From: Pseudoips prasinana
Lineage: Eukaryota; Arthropoda; Insecta; Lepidoptera; Nolidae
DNA length: 64,000 nt
Direction of reading: 5' to 3'
Assembly (NCBI GenBank): GCA_951640165.1
Contig: OX621260.1
Location: 11,240,001 to 11,304,000 of the forward strand
Within the stretch, counting starts at the first letter, position 1, and every line of letters starts with the position of its first letter. Under the pieces are notes generated by a model. That model was not told where the DNA came from, made no database searches, and worked only from the letters and a program-made list of their open reading frames with translations. Both the position numbers and the translations under genes were made by a program. Of the stretch, positions 9,458-20,790 are shown piece by piece.

Positions 9458-10297
9458 ACTTTTATTATATTTAACAGGCAATCGATGGCCTAACTCTGTA
9501 CTGGAGAACCGGTGATATCTGTGAACGTCATGATGTATTGTTTTGTGTGATTTGTTTTATAGATGTTCGAAAACACTCAACGTTTGGTGTATTTTATTAT
9601 TATGGTGACAACGTGCGCGTTTGATGTTTAAATAGATTAAATGTTTAATATTTATTAGTTTTCAGGAATTGATAGGATATTTGGTAAACTATATTTAGAG
9701 GTCTATGGATGTACGGGCAAGTTAGATCGCAGATACGTATTAACCTCTTTAAATACCTTGAGAATTCTAGGGCCTGATAAAATATTAGGTAGTATAATCG
9801 GGAAATAATTATTTCATACTAAAACGTGACATGGCGGTATTTGTAAATCAACGTGTTAATTCTTATTTAAGAATTCCTTTGTTTAAAACTGTGTGGCGCC
9901 ACATTGTTGGGGGTAGGAGACACTAAATAATTATCGCATTGGCAGTGATGTTTGATGCTGACAATATTTTTATTTTTACAATGTTTTAGAGTCTATTTAA
10001 AAAGTGATTATAAAACATTACCTTTGTTTAATGAACTAATAGCTGGGTGATCCATGTTGGAGCAAAGTTGCAGTTACAAATTAATTTCATGAAAATGGTT
10101 GCAGAAGCAGTTTTAGATTCCATGTCTCGCTTAGAGCATGGCAACTAAAGTGACCACTCTGAGAACAGGTGGGATCTTATCTTCGGAGAGAAAGTGAATG
10201 TACAACTAGAGATATTTATTAGAAAATTTAAGACAACGGTGTTTGCTGTTGGCATGGAATACCCCAGTTATTGGTTCCGTATCGAATATATTAAGAA
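9458..10297. other. Probable intron or intergenic sequence
   Basis: AT-rich, with no open frame, repeat or RNA gene that I can identify. If the exon at 9236-9451 is real, this is the start of its downstream intron. Confidence 0.4.
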
Positions 10298-10615
10298 CTA
10301 GCTGTGCCCCGCGCTTTTACCCGCGTTGAATTTTATAAATTAACACTGTTCCTCTCCCGTAGGTGAGATAGCATGATAATATGTAGCCTATATGTTGACC
10401 CGACCTCTTATAAATATTCAAGCAAGATTTGAAGTAAACCCATGCACTGCACACATACTTTTGCGTTTAGCCCGGACATGCATACCGACAAATAGACAAA
10501 AATTCTTAAAACTATATTTTTGGCTTCGATATCGATTGTAGAACACGCCTCAAGTGTCCTTTTAAAAAAATTTCAATGTACAGTTTTAACGTTCCTAAAA
10601 TTTTATCTTTATAGA
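10298..10615 (-). mobile_element. Non-autonomous Helitron-like element
   Basis: Read on the minus strand it begins tctataaagataaaat and ends with a short GC hairpin (cgcgggtaaaagcgcgg) followed by ggcacagCTAG and then T. A TC start, a 3' hairpin, a CTAG end and insertion between A and T are Helitron hallmarks. Closely similar copies lie at 11812-12095 and 32046-32366. It has no coding capacity. Confidence 0.75.
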
Positions 10616-11225
10616 TTTGTAATACTATCGGAATATTTTCGTTTCAAATACCCGCCGCCGACTTGTAATTTAGGAGAATTTGTAACATGTGAGATAATTA
10701 GCAATATATTCAAGAAATTGCTCATACATACTTGACACCATTCTACAATGAAATTATATTAAAATTTAGTTGTACAGTAGGAGACAAAAGTATTAATAGG
10801 GTAATGGCACCAGTGTTCGGCCTCGTAACGACTCTTTGAAATTTGAACAGCTGGTATTTTCACAGGATTCGTCGGATAGTTAAACTTAGCACATGATTGG
10901 ATTGTTTATTATAGTTTTTCAATGATATAAGTCAAAAACCACATTCATCTTTATAAATTATATATTTAAGCTCTAACAATAAATGGTACTTTTTGCCAGT
11001 GGTCATCCTCTAAAATCCAATAATTTAGATCAAAATCAACTATATTATTCAAGTCTCTCTTCTTTCTTAGATCAATAAACCAGTTTCAATTACTTTTGAA
11101 ATAACCCCTTTCTTATTCACCGAATCACTTTAAGGGCTGTTTAAAAGACTTTGTTTTTAATGTTTTCTTTAGTGATTGACTAGTCTTCCTTTTTAATTAT
11201 CCGCATTATTTTGTACGCATTTTGT
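10616..11225. other. AT-rich sequence without recognised features
   Basis: A short chance frame only; nothing recognised. Confidence 0.4.
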
Positions 11226-11229
11226 GTAA

Positions 11230-11560
11230 GCAGTTCAATTCGCTTTTTATTGTAGTCAACTTTTTTGTAACACATGGTTTAACAATGGACAAATGCCTTT
11301 GACAAACAATTATTAGTATTCTCTGGTAGAGATGGCCACTTGAGGATCGTATTCGTCCATTTCAATTTTAGATATTTGAATACACTCTCGTCAGTGGGTT
11401 GCATCATGGGCCTAGTGTTGGGTGGAAGTGCATAAAGTTTGATATTGTTATAATAACTAAACTCACCTAATTTCATCATTAAATGACTCTTGTAGCCGTC
11501 AACAAAGAGTATCACATTTTTGCCTGAAGAAAGTAAACTGAATTATTTATCGAAAATTAC
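11230..11560 (-). pseudogene. pogo/Tigger-like transposase fragment (DDE domain)
   Basis: On the minus strand, 11515-11282 encodes part of a DDE_1 transposase catalytic domain. ILFVDGYKSH carries the second acidic residue. It is followed by LYALPPNTRPMMQPTDESVF, a typical pogo/Tigger/jerky pattern in which the last Asp of the triad follows the QP motif. The surrounding sequence is decayed and no terminal inverted repeats are visible. The first Met shown is arbitrary. It is a relic only, perhaps 100 codons of an original ~500. Confidence 0.8.
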
Positions 11561-11811
11561 AAAGGTACCTTCTCAATTATTTCAAGTAATTCCATAACCA
11601 TTTTAACTAAAACTAAAATAAAGTCTTCCAACGCGGCAACGTCCTGAAAAAATACCACTTAATTGGCTATAATCGAGGACTCTAACCGTACATTTACAAA
11701 CGAACATAAACCTTATCGCAACGTATTAAAGTCTATGGGTGGCCAGTTAACGCGGAAATATAAAATGCTTAATGCGGCTGAACACTGGGTATTATGAGGA
11801 ACTAGCTGTGT

Positions 11812-12095
11812 CCCGTGGTTTTACCCACGTTAAATTTTATAAATTATTACAGCTCTTCCCCCGTTGGTGATAGCGTGATAATATCTAGCCTACATGTTAT
11901 CCCGACTTCTTGGTAATATTCATGCAAAATTTGAAGTAAATCCTGCATGGATGGTACTTTTGAATTTAGCCCGGACATACATACAGACAAAAATTCTAAA
12001 AACTATATTTTTGGTTTCGTTATTGACAAGTATCCTTTTAAAAAAATATTCAATGTAGAGGTTTGACTTTCCTACGATTTTATTATATGTATAGA
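11812..12095 (-). mobile_element. Non-autonomous Helitron-like element
   Basis: Same family as 10298-10615. On the minus strand it starts tctatacatataataaaatc and ends in a hairpin plus CTAG, with A/T flanks. It lies directly next to the 3' microsatellite tail of the adjacent LINE. Confidence 0.78.
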
Positions 12096-12106
12096 TATGA
12101 AAGGAC

Positions 12107-12110
<4 letters not shown>

Positions 12111-12142
<32 letters not shown>
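12111..12142 (-). repeat. (AAT)n microsatellite, 3' tail of the LINE
   Basis: About ten aat units. On the minus strand this is a (ATT)n run at the very 3' end of the LINE, a common type of tail for CR1/L2-group elements, which end in short tandem repeats instead of poly(A). Confidence 0.75.
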
Positions 12143-12143
<1 letters not shown>

Positions 12144-12222
12144 CATTTATTTCAGACAAGGTCCATATTTTGTTAGTAACAATGTGCTTAAAAACTAATG
12201 TTAGTAATTGGTAACAAAAAAA

Positions 12223-15030
12223 TTAAATTTCTGTGTGAAGCCGCACCCATCTTTGCAGCATGGGGGACTCCCACCGATCTGTAAAAACACCCAGAATAGT
12301 GTTGGTACTGCCACGAACGCGCGTGAGTAGGGAGGCGCACCTTTTTCTAACTATTGCGGCAAAGCCATCCACCCGCGCCTCAGCGAACATCCCTGACGCA
12401 CTGCAACGCCATGGCAGCCCCAACAGTACCCTGAGTGCATTATTATACTGGACACGCAAGTCGCTGTATGTCCGCTTCGAATAGCTGACCCACAGGCTGC
12501 AGGTGTAGAAAGATTGGCAATATGCTTTAAAAAGCGTAATCTTAACTGAATTCGTACACCGTGCAAACCTGCGGGCCAGCATGTTACAACGGACAGCCAG
12601 CGACCTGCGTTCTCTTTCTATGTCTAAATTATCACTTAAGTCATCGGTGACCCAGTGGCCCAAATATTTAAATTTAGACACCCTACACAGAGGAGTGCCA
12701 CACAGTGATACATTAGGAAAAGCTGAGTAGGAAAAACCACGGGCTTTGAAGAGCATTAGTTCACTCTTCCCAACATTATATTTGAGTCCATGAGTCACCG
12801 CATATGACTCACATATCGACAATAACCTCCTCATAGCACTTATTGATGGACTTAATACCACCATGTCGTCAGCGTATGAAAGGTTATTGGTACATACTCC
12901 GTCAATATGACATCCGACCTTGGTGCTGCTGAGCTCAACAATCAGCCGGCTTATATACAGGTTGAACAACCGAGGCGAACTTAATCCACCCTGCCTCACT
13001 CCACATTCCAACCGGTACATACTCGACAAGGAACCGTTCCACCTTACACAATTGCGTTGGTTTCTATACCAATACTTAAATATTGATATAACTTCAATCG
13101 GTACAGATGTTTCAGATACCAACTTATTCCACATGACGTCATAATTGACAAGATCGAAAGCCTTCGATAAGTCCAAAAAACAGGCAAATACAGGCGTTTT
13201 TCTATCCTTGTAGTACTGCACAGTCTGCTTAAGACATAATATAGCGCTTTCAGTAGACAGCCCCGGCCTAAAGCCAAACTGAGCGTCGTGCAGTATTAGA
13301 TGCTTAGCCAATTGTTCGTCTAGCAGACTGTCCAGCACCTTGGCAAAAACAGTTGCCAAGGATATAGGCCTGTAATTTGAAGCATCAGAGGCATTCCCAG
13401 TTTTATTTTTAATAACAGGTACTACAATTGTTAACATAAAGCTATTAGGTAGATAACAGTGGCTTATACATAAGTTAAAAAACATGGCTAGTACCCGAGG
13501 CAAGTGCACCCCGGCGTATTTCAGATGTTCGATACTGAGGCCATCGTGACCTGGTGACTTGCCTCGTTTCATCGATTTCACCACTGAAGCTACTTCCTTA
13601 GGAGCAAAATGGACGCCAATGTCCCCAGAGATGACCTCAGCATCGACAACCTGTGACGTTCCAATAAGTGGTGACTCAACCTTAAAATGCTGCTTAAATA
13701 AGTTAGCTATTTCTGTTGGCTCATGCACGCCCCCGACGCTCACTGGAAAGCTCGGCCTCGGATTTAATTTATTTGTTGCCTTCCAAAATGCCCCAAATTG
13801 CTTATCCATCTGATATTTAGCTATAATATCCAATTTTATTTGCTGTTCATTATTCTGGCAATATTTTAACTTCTCTTTAAAAATAATCCTGGATTTACAC
13901 ATGTTTGTGTAAATATACCCCGATGTGGGTTTGTTATGTAGCAACCACGTTTGATAATGCATGCGAGCTTCCCTGTGAGCGTCACGTACATGCATATTCC
14001 ACCCAGTCACATATTTTTTAATACAACGCGCGTTATCAGAACCTTTAAATGAAATATTAGCACCTTCTTTCAAAATACTTATAACTGTGTCATACATCTT
14101 ATCTAACAGTATGTGGTGGCTAACATCAGAGCACATTCCATGCGAACAGTTACGAAATTCCGTAGGAAAATCTATTAATCTTAATTCTGTATGGCAATAG
14201 TTTTTATACATAGTAATTTGGTTTGCATTTCTTTCACCCCAAATTACCTTATTACAAGAGAGAGTTTTGCTCACTAACTTAGGTATTATTAAATTTATGT
14301 CGAACTCAATAACCAAAGGAATGTGGTCGGACGAGTAAACATCATAAAAAACAGCTGCTTTCATTACTAATTGTCTCGCTGCACTACTCACCACACAATG
14401 ATCCAGCCAGCGCAGAGCACCGTTAGCTGTGCTTTTAAATGTATAAGTATCATTAGGTAACAATTCCATGTCAACACACGACCACGATTGCTCCGTACAC
14501 ACTGTTGACAACTCATTTGCAAAACGTTCGCCCGGGTGAGCGTTAAAATCTCCTAATATGCACACCGTTTCTATATCACTATTTTCGGTAATCGCAATGA
14601 TCTCACTCAAACAAGTAGTAAATTCTATTAAATTATCACTCGAGTCAGTAGGCATATAAACTGAAAAAATTAACATAGAACGATCCGTGTAATCAATCCT
14701 AATAGCAACTAAACGATCGCTGTTACACGGCAATACCGTCACCTTTGAGAACGCCGACTTCCTCCACAGCAGGGCAACTCCCCCGTAGGGTCTGCCTATG
14801 AGTACTCCGGCAGACGTATCGACAGCAGATTTTCCCGTATACGCGAAGTCATCGTGCAATGTGCCTAAGTAGGCAACATCGTGAGGTAACAGCCAGGTTT
14901 CTTGCAGCGCGATGACGTCAGCCACTGCGCATAACCTTCTAACACAATCAGCTGATCGAGTGACATTTTTGCAATTAAACGTCGCTAGGTTTGTGTTCTT
15001 TATTTTCGTGCCCATTATTCTGTGAAGCAT
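12223..15030 (-). CDS. LINE ORF2: endonuclease and reverse transcriptase (935 codons, intact)
   Basis: Residues ~8-260 are an AP-like endonuclease that nicks the target DNA: N-terminal NLATFNCKNV, catalytic VIALQETWLL, GDFNAHPGE and SSDHIPLVIEF. Residues ~470-760 are the reverse transcriptase: GKSPGHDGLSIEHL, NYRPISLATVFAKVLD, ACFLDLSKAFDLVNYDV, CGVRQGGLSSPRLFNLY and the active-site YADDMVVL. A thumb and a C-terminal region follow (FKYLGHWV, then LLGLPWRC). There are no stops or frameshifts over 2.8 kb. The start ATG at 15028-15030 lies in the 3' end of ORF1. All catalytic residues I can place are present, so the enzyme could be active. Confidence 0.92.
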   Translation of the reverse strand: MLHRIMGTKIKNTNLATFNCKNVTRSADCVRRLCAVADVIALQETWLLPHDVAYLGTLHDDFAYTGKSAVDTSAGVLIGRPYGGVALLWRKSAFSKVTVLPCNSDRLVAIRIDYTDRSMLIFSVYMPTDSSDNLIEFTTCLSEIIAITENSDIETVCILGDFNAHPGERFANELSTVCTEQSWSCVDMELLPNDTYTFKSTANGALRWLDHCVVSSAARQLVMKAAVFYDVYSSDHIPLVIEFDINLIIPKLVSKTLSCNKVIWGERNANQITMYKNYCHTELRLIDFPTEFRNCSHGMCSDVSHHILLDKMYDTVISILKEGANISFKGSDNARCIKKYVTGWNMHVRDAHREARMHYQTWLLHNKPTSGYIYTNMCKSRIIFKEKLKYCQNNEQQIKLDIIAKYQMDKQFGAFWKATNKLNPRPSFPVSVGGVHEPTEIANLFKQHFKVESPLIGTSQVVDAEVISGDIGVHFAPKEVASVVKSMKRGKSPGHDGLSIEHLKYAGVHLPRVLAMFFNLCISHCYLPNSFMLTIVVPVIKNKTGNASDASNYRPISLATVFAKVLDSLLDEQLAKHLILHDAQFGFRPGLSTESAILCLKQTVQYYKDRKTPVFACFLDLSKAFDLVNYDVMWNKLVSETSVPIEVISIFKYWYRNQRNCVRWNGSLSSMYRLECGVRQGGLSSPRLFNLYISRLIVELSSTKVGCHIDGVCTNNLSYADDMVVLSPSISAMRRLLSICESYAVTHGLKYNVGKSELMLFKARGFSYSAFPNVSLCGTPLCRVSKFKYLGHWVTDDLSDNLDIERERRSLAVRCNMLARRFARCTNSVKITLFKAYCQSFYTCSLWVSYSKRTYSDLRVQYNNALRVLLGLPWRCSASGMFAEARVDGFAAIVRKRCASLLTRVRGSTNTILGVFTDRWESPMLQRWVRLHTEI

Positions 15031-16173
15031 TTACATTCAAAGTCCTGTTGTCTATCCTATTCTTGAAATGTATAAACCTTCTGAAAGCAATACCCTCTGG
15101 CCACAAGTTGTCGTCTAAAAACGTATTTATTTTGTGCTTAGGAACAAACAACTTAAATGCATTATATTGCCTATCAGCCTTCATATTAATTTTTTCCAAA
15201 GTCACCACTTCGTTAACTTTACTTTGTATATAGTCACATATATCCTTCTCTGTAGTTTCTTTATTTACATACGATATAAACAAAGGTATTTTCATATCAG
15301 CAGCACGAAACTTCATTGGTACTTTTGACACAGCCCTCCCTGTCAAACCAGTGAAACGACTTCTAGTTCTTTGCACCAGTGTCCAACCATCGTCCTTTTT
15401 ATTTTCATTCCACTTGCCTTTTTTACAATCTCTGCCATTGTCAGCTGTTTCTCTGCGGTCGTAAAACCAGTCGAGCGCTGTGGGGCGGGCGAGATAGGTA
15501 TAATATCCTTATCACTGGCGGAGCTAGTAAGCGGAACAGAGCGTTCATGACTCATACAATGGGCGCTTCGTTGACTCGGGGGCGGCGCGCTGAGTGTATT
15601 TTGAGATACATTCGACTCTGAGTTATTGTTTTCAATATACCCTCCTTTTTTGACATTCACATTCAAACTTGGTAACGTCGCCGGGGTCGCATTGTTTGCA
15701 TTCAAATTTATATTTTCGAGCTGATCTTTAGTCACATAATCATTTTTGATTGCGTTAACATCTGATCGTAGAACCAATAAATCCTTCAACAACTTCGTCA
15801 CGTCTACGTGATCAAAACAAACCGGTGGCAATTTATGAAGGTCATATGCCACAAAAACTGGGATTTGATCAGGATCCATGGTCTTGAACACCGTAATCAT
15901 GTCCTCCAGGTCTTTCTGCTTTTTGTTCTTACGCCTCGACACGAGCTTTAAGCTTGTCTTCGTAGAAACAAACAATAACTTTTTTGCCTCGTCAATATCT
16001 TCCTCGGAGAAAGCCGACGAGCATATTTTTATTAAACTTTCGTTATCCACTACATCATGCCTATTTCGTATGAAGGCAAGAACCTCCGAGATAACAACAT
16101 TACAACTCGAACACTTGATCGTATTTACACTGTTAACAGACATTTTTAACGCGCTAGACGGCGACCGCTCCAT
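14975..16173 (-). pseudogene. LINE ORF1 (nucleic-acid-binding protein), one frameshift
   Basis: The first part (16173-15343) starts near MSVNSVNTIKCSSCNVVISE, with paired Cys residues followed by a helical, charged region. It resembles the PHD-like N terminus of CR1-group ORF1 proteins. A Ser/Pro-rich linker follows. The frame then becomes nonsense, while a second frame (15376-14975) continues with a typical ORF1 C terminus: an RRM-like segment IPLFISYVNKETTEKDICDY and LFVPKHKINTFLDD. The break sits at an A-run around 15397-15402, so one base gained or lost is enough. It would package LINE RNA. The start ATG at 16173 is the first in frame; a second in-frame Met lies ten codons in. Confidence 0.75.
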
Positions 16174-16200
16174 AGTGCGCGCACGCGTCGACTGATATTA

Positions 16201-16750
16201 TTGTTTTACTTAATTTGAAAATTTAAATTAAACGGTTCTAATGGCCGCCTTTTCTCCCGATTTTAAAAATAATTCAAGAACCCAGTGAACAACCCCAGGG
16301 TCCAATGGATCTTTTATAAAAAAGTAGTACCCAATGGTCAGCCCCCACAATATTTACGTAAATGAGCGATATTTTTATTCTAATTTTATATAATTCAATA
16401 CATGGTGATCCCCTGCCGCATCTGTCTTGTGACATATTGACCAATGAGAGATCAGTTTCTATTTAAGAGCACGTGATGAGTTTATTCACATTGTAGCGAT
16501 ATTTATGATCAACAAACTACGTAAAAGGCTGACAACTGGTTCCTGGCTGGCCACTGGTGCTGTTACCCTACATTATTATTTTAGTATTGCAAGATGACAT
16601 GTAGGAAGTTTTTCCCACGTAGGTTGAATGACTATTGAATACTGATAACGACTGGCTGTTAGAGTTGAAAAAAGAGAAACCCTCTTGTCCCATATTTATC
16701 GATGCTAAGTTTATTTTTGATGGTCTTAATATGTGACTCAATATGTGCCA
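16201..16750. other. Sequence without recognised features
   Basis: No gene or known repeat seen. It contains ordinary AT-rich sequence upstream of the LINE. Confidence 0.4.
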
Positions 16751-16752
16751 AC

Positions 16753-16800
16753 AAACGTGTTTTCCAGCTAGTGGATTACCACTAGCTGGAAAACATGTTT
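16753..16800. repeat. 22-bp inverted repeat (hairpin)
   Basis: Left arm 16753-16774 and right arm 16779-16800 are inverted copies with one mismatch, separated by atta. The arms contain ttttccagctagtgg. It could fold as a cruciform or be a tiny fold-back element. There is no flanking T-run that would suggest a transcript terminator. Confidence 0.8.
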
Positions 16801-16865
16801 ATTGGCCCAGAATACTTTAAACTCATTGCCTTACTGCATTTTAAGACTAGATTGTTTTAAATAAT

Positions 16866-17127
16866 ATAATAATAATATCCTTGGACATTATTCACACACT
16901 GCCATCTGATCCCAAACTAAGCAGAGCTTTTACTATGGAAACCAGATAACTGATATACTACATACACTACTTTCTTTTTGTAAATATATACTTTTATAGA
17001 TAAATTACACCCAGACTCAGGACAAACAGACATGTTCATGCACACAAATATCTGGGTGGGAATTTAACCCACGACCTGCGGTGTGAAAAGCAAGCATTTG
17101 CCAACCACGCCAACAGGCCCGTCAAAC
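16866..17127 (-). mobile_element. tRNA-derived SINE (minus strand), family B
   Basis: On the minus strand the head (17127-17060) reads gacgggcctgttggcgtggttggc, then a B box gtgggttaaattccc. The body contains ctgagtctgggtgtaa and the tail cacacggccatctgatccca-type sequence seen also at 20583-20790, 28110-28376, 31195-31340, 61175-61265 and 62725-62890. It ends in (aat)n-like sequence. Confidence 0.75.
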
Positions 17128-17875
17128 TTAAATGATAATGATACTTTAAACTTTAACTTGCCAACTCTTTATGTTAAACAGATATTTCTGTTATGGCTAG
17201 GGATTCATCTTATAGTTATATACTGACATGACTTGCAAATAACTCGCGTTACTTTAATTACTATATGTTTATTACATAAGTTGACAGTAGGCTAGTTTAC
17301 TAAACCAATTTTGACTATAGGAATAATATGAAGAACATTCACAATAACATGGTAGACCCTGATTTATTTAAATGTTTATAAAATTGTATGATTAGGCGTT
17401 ATTTAGATTTTACTATAGAATATTGTCAAATATTAAGAATTATTTTTAATTAGGTTCTATTTATTGGTGTTGTTTATAAATAGAAATCCTTTTCTCATTT
17501 AATAGAACTGGGGTTACTATCGGCCATGACGAATTACTGATCACTAGACTAATCACGGGTCCAAATAAATGATTTCAATTGATCAAGTCTACAATCCAAT
17601 CCAATACAACTTAATACAGTCTTAATACATTTATTGACAATTATAGTTAATTATTATTTATTCAATTATAGATTCTTTTATTTTTTTATGAGTAGGAGGG
17701 TTTTTAAAGGGGGGTTTGTTACAAAGGTAAACGAGTGCTCTAGTATCTACGGCTAGGACTACAAACTACACTACGCAATGTAAAATCTCCAGGATTAGGC
17801 CAAGACATGGTATGAAAGTTTAACTTCGATTTTTTTAACTGGCTTGAGTGGCAGGATTAATTATTAATGGCTTTT
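17128..17875. other. AT-rich sequence without recognised features
   Basis: No gene seen; short A/T runs only. Confidence 0.4.
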
Positions 17876-17879
17876 TCAT

Positions 17880-18720
17880 GTGAATGCTAACTATAGCCGA
17901 ATCCTGGAAGATGGAACTAAATGTCTACGAAAAGTTGGCCCTATTAAACTAATGCATCATTCATGGAACGACTGCAGTAGATTGCATCATACATGGATAA
18001 CTGATAAGACAATAACATCTAGTGTAATAAAATTAAGCTGCACACAGCCAAAACAATTGTTAAAATTTTTAATCGGCTACAAAGAATCCCAATCACAAAA
18101 TTTCAAAAGGCCATTTAATATTAAATTTAGATCTATATATAATTTAGAGAATAAAACCAACTCCATATATTGTTACAGTTGTAAAGTAGCTAACGCGTAA
18201 CAAAATTTCAAAAGGCCATTTAATATTAAATTTAGATCTAGATATAATTTAGAGAATAAAACCAGCTCCATATATTGTTACAATTGTAAAGTAGCTGGAC
18301 ATTTAGTAGTAAATGCACAAAGCCTTTAAATGGGTGTACCAATTGCAATAGGTTAGGACACAGAACTGAAAATTGTTTATTACCGATTCCAACCCAACCC
18401 CTCAAAATTATTTAAAGTCGTTGACGTAAACTATCTTTCTACAAAGGCTTTTGTTGATTTTGGTAGCGAGGTTTCGTTAATAAAGTATTCACACTTAATT
18501 ATTTAGGATTATTTCTGAAACATTAAATTAATTTCATAAAAGGTTGGCAATGATATTGTTCGTACTCTGGGTAAAGTTTTAGTGAGTTTAACGGTAGACT
18601 GGGCCAATGCAAACGTTGTTTGCCATGTGGTTGATAAGTATTTTGAGTTTTCTGTACTTGTGTGACAATCATTTACCAAACGTAGCTGTAAACAAGAAAT
18701 CGGAGAAGTTAACTTCCTTT
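17880..18720 (+). pseudogene. Ty3/gypsy-like gag C terminus and protease relic
   Basis: The frame 17880-18200 ends in a first zinc-knuckle start (SIYCYSCKVANA). The following sequence holds further knuckle-like pieces (CYNCKVAGHL, then a Cys/His stretch around 18330-18380 in shifted frames). From ~18440 comes a retropepsin-like segment, FVDFGSEVSLIKYSH, in which the catalytic D-S/T-G reads DFGS. Gag zinc knuckles followed by protease is the Ty3/gypsy order. The region has stops and a 105-bp tandem duplication, so it is dead. A second copy of the protease piece is at 33760-33940. Confidence 0.65.
18096..18300 (+). repeat. 105-bp tandem duplication inside the gag relic
   Basis: Bases 18096-18200 and 18201-18300 are near-identical (caaaatttcaaaaggccatt at both starts). 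The shift is 105 bases, 35 codons, so the duplication keeps the frame and doubles the region leading into the CCHC knuckle. A few substitutions separate the copies. Confidence 0.9.
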
Positions 18721-19340
18721 GATATAGGTGTAAGGACGTGCAAATAAAACAATAACTCTCTTACTTTAATACAAACTATATTTTCTTATCCGATCACTCG
18801 TCACACGTACATAAATTGTCCCTTTCACACTTGCATAATAATATACTATTGCATATCGTTCTTTCACACATTTTTGATGCCCTTTGAAATTTCAAAATTT
18901 CATGACAATGGGAATTCAGTTTTGAATTTCACTACTACTTATTTCTTACTAGCTCTTTACAATTTTACTTTACACCATTCATACCGTTACATATAGGTAC
19001 CACGTTGAATAACTAATATTTACTATATCTACTATTATGAAAATGTCATAAAAATTGTTTAAACCTTTTTACTTAAATCATTTTCAGAAATTATAGATTA
19101 GGTATAGTTTGCAGTATTACGATAACTGCTGGCTTAAATTCATTACTTTATGCTATTACTTTTTCTTATTTATATCGGACTATCTTTGAATTAATATCAA
19201 ACTTTAATTTTAGATTTTTTTATAAAACTTGTGTCAGTACATACATTGACTTATGTAGGTAGTAACATTGGTACATGAGTGTTTTAATGTGTAATTAAAG
19301 TGTTTTATCATTTCAATTGCATAAAATTGTTACTATTAAC
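18721..19340. other. AT-rich sequence without recognised features
   Basis: No open frame or repeat recognised. Confidence 0.4.
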
Positions 19341-19342
19341 AA

Positions 19343-19682
19343 GTTGCGCCCCCCGGTTTCACCCGCGTGAAAGTAGTTTTGGCGTAAAAGACTAACAAAC
19401 ATACATACATACTTACAAACTTTCGCATTTATAATATTAGTACAAGGTGTACCTCTAGCGGTTTTGTTAGTGCACGCCGGAATAACTCTCAAATGGTAGA
19501 TTTTTCCTAGTTACTTGAAACTTTGCGTCTAATTTGGACAATTCACACAATATCTTTATAAATTATTCTGATGTATAAGCTACGTTATTGTAGTTTCATT
19601 AAAATCCATTCAGTAGTTTTTACGTGAAAGCGTAACAAACTTCCATCCATACTTACTAAATTTCGCGTTTATAATATTAGTA
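19343..19682 (-). mobile_element. Two Helitron-like fragments in tandem
   Basis: 19343-19440 starts gttgcgccccccggtttcac (a damaged 3' hairpin end on the minus strand) and closes with cgcatttataatattagta. 19441-19682 contains ccattcagtagtttttacgt and closes with nearly the same cgcgtttataatattagta. The shared taatattagt end is the 5' end of a widespread lepidopteran Helitron-like family, also seen at 43561-43726 and 51.0-51.4 kb. Confidence 0.6.
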
Positions 19683-19849
19683 GGATATAAAACTATAGGT
19701 AAACTAATGTAATAACTTTTTATTTATACATAAAAAATTTGGTAGTTTGACCTGTCGTCCCCCTGTATAGTATATCCTGTATAGTATGTAGTACATACTA
19801 CCATTATCATAAAAGGGTATCTTGGGTACAGTCATATCATACTCATGAT

Positions 19850-20582
19850 TAGAATCATCACTGAAATGGTTATCTGAAAAATCTGAAAGTAATCATAAAT
19901 TATGATTTAAAGACAAAGGCTTCAAAAATTGAACATGTTTTGTTTGTTCTTCACTGATGGATTATTTATATCTTGTCTCATAACATACGGAGCCAATTTT
20001 TCTTATTATTTTAAATGGACCTTTATGTTTTGGTGTTAATTTTGTCTGTTCGTTTAAGACAATTCATCAATTCGATCGAACGATTCATCTTTCTGAAATA
20101 TATCTTTTACTCTTCTTTAATCAAATCTTTCTTTGTTATACATGTGTACCTCGGTAATATTTAATAATACTTGTTTTCTTGCCTCAAATAAAAAATCTAG
20201 TTGATGACTTCTTTTGTGTAAATTTTTGGTTCAAATCCATATAACAGTAAAATGGCGAGTTACAAAATACTCTCCATTTCGTCTTCTGTTTTGAAGTGTT
20301 TAAAGCCAATACTGCTTGTTGTAATAATACTATTGTTATACTTTCAATACCATATTTTGAGAAAACATTTTGGTTTCCTTGACATGTTTCACAAAAACAT
20401 GGTGCACTATCCGATATGTATGTTAATGGCAGTCCATACATCTAAGTTATATCATTTTCAATTGTTTTTATTACTTATTTTGCTGAAAGTGAACATATAG
20501 GCTTGCCTAAAATATATCTTGTGGCATGATCTATGTGTAAAAATATATATGTATTTCCTGATGCAGTCTGTGGTAGTGCTAC
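19850..20582 (-). pseudogene. LTR retrotransposon integrase relic
   Basis: On the minus strand, 20582-20480 encodes ALPQTASGNTYIFLHIDHA, an rve integrase core start with the first Asp. 20441-20380 continues with MYGLPLTYISDSAPCF, the second Asp. Further on, about 20180-20090, are blocks resembling the C-terminal integrase region (ERFD, RRVKDIF). Frames are broken in several places. The spacing and motifs suit a Ty3/gypsy element; it might belong with the gag/protease relic at 17.9 kb, although that one is on the other strand. The SINE at 20583 cuts its upstream end. Confidence 0.65.
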
Positions 20583-20790
20583 TATATAATAATAATAATA
20601 GCCTGGGACATTATTCACACGCGGCCATCTGATCCCAAACTGAGCAGAGCTTGTACTATGGGAACCAGAAAACTGACATACTACATATACTATTATTTCT
20701 TTTGTAAATACATACTTATATAGATACATTACACCCAAACTCAGGACAATCGGACATGTTCATGCACACAAATACCTTTTTTCTGAAAGT
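20583..20790 (-). mobile_element. tRNA-derived SINE family B, fragment (minus strand)
   Basis: It contains the cattattcacacgcggccatctgatcccaa-type tail (start aataataataataat), then the agcagagcttgtactatggg and acccaaactcaggacaa blocks. It lacks the tRNA head after 20790. It interrupts the integrase relic. Confidence 0.75.

Larger units (their letters stand above)
12111..16200 (-). mobile_element. CR1/L2-group non-LTR retrotransposon, nearly full length
   Basis: A two-ORF LINE on the minus strand: ORF1 (16173 to 14975, split by one frameshift), ORF2 (15030-12223, intact) and a short 3' UTR ending in an (ATT)n tail. ORF1 and ORF2 overlap by about 55 bases. The intact 935-codon ORF2 suggests a young insertion. 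Clade assignment rests on the endonuclease and RT style plus the tail, and is tentative within the Jockey superclade. Confidence 0.8.

Noticed and set aside
20252..20500. 82-codon plus-strand hydrophobic ORF
   Set aside because: Antisense of the integrase relic; the minus strand carries the recognisable motifs.
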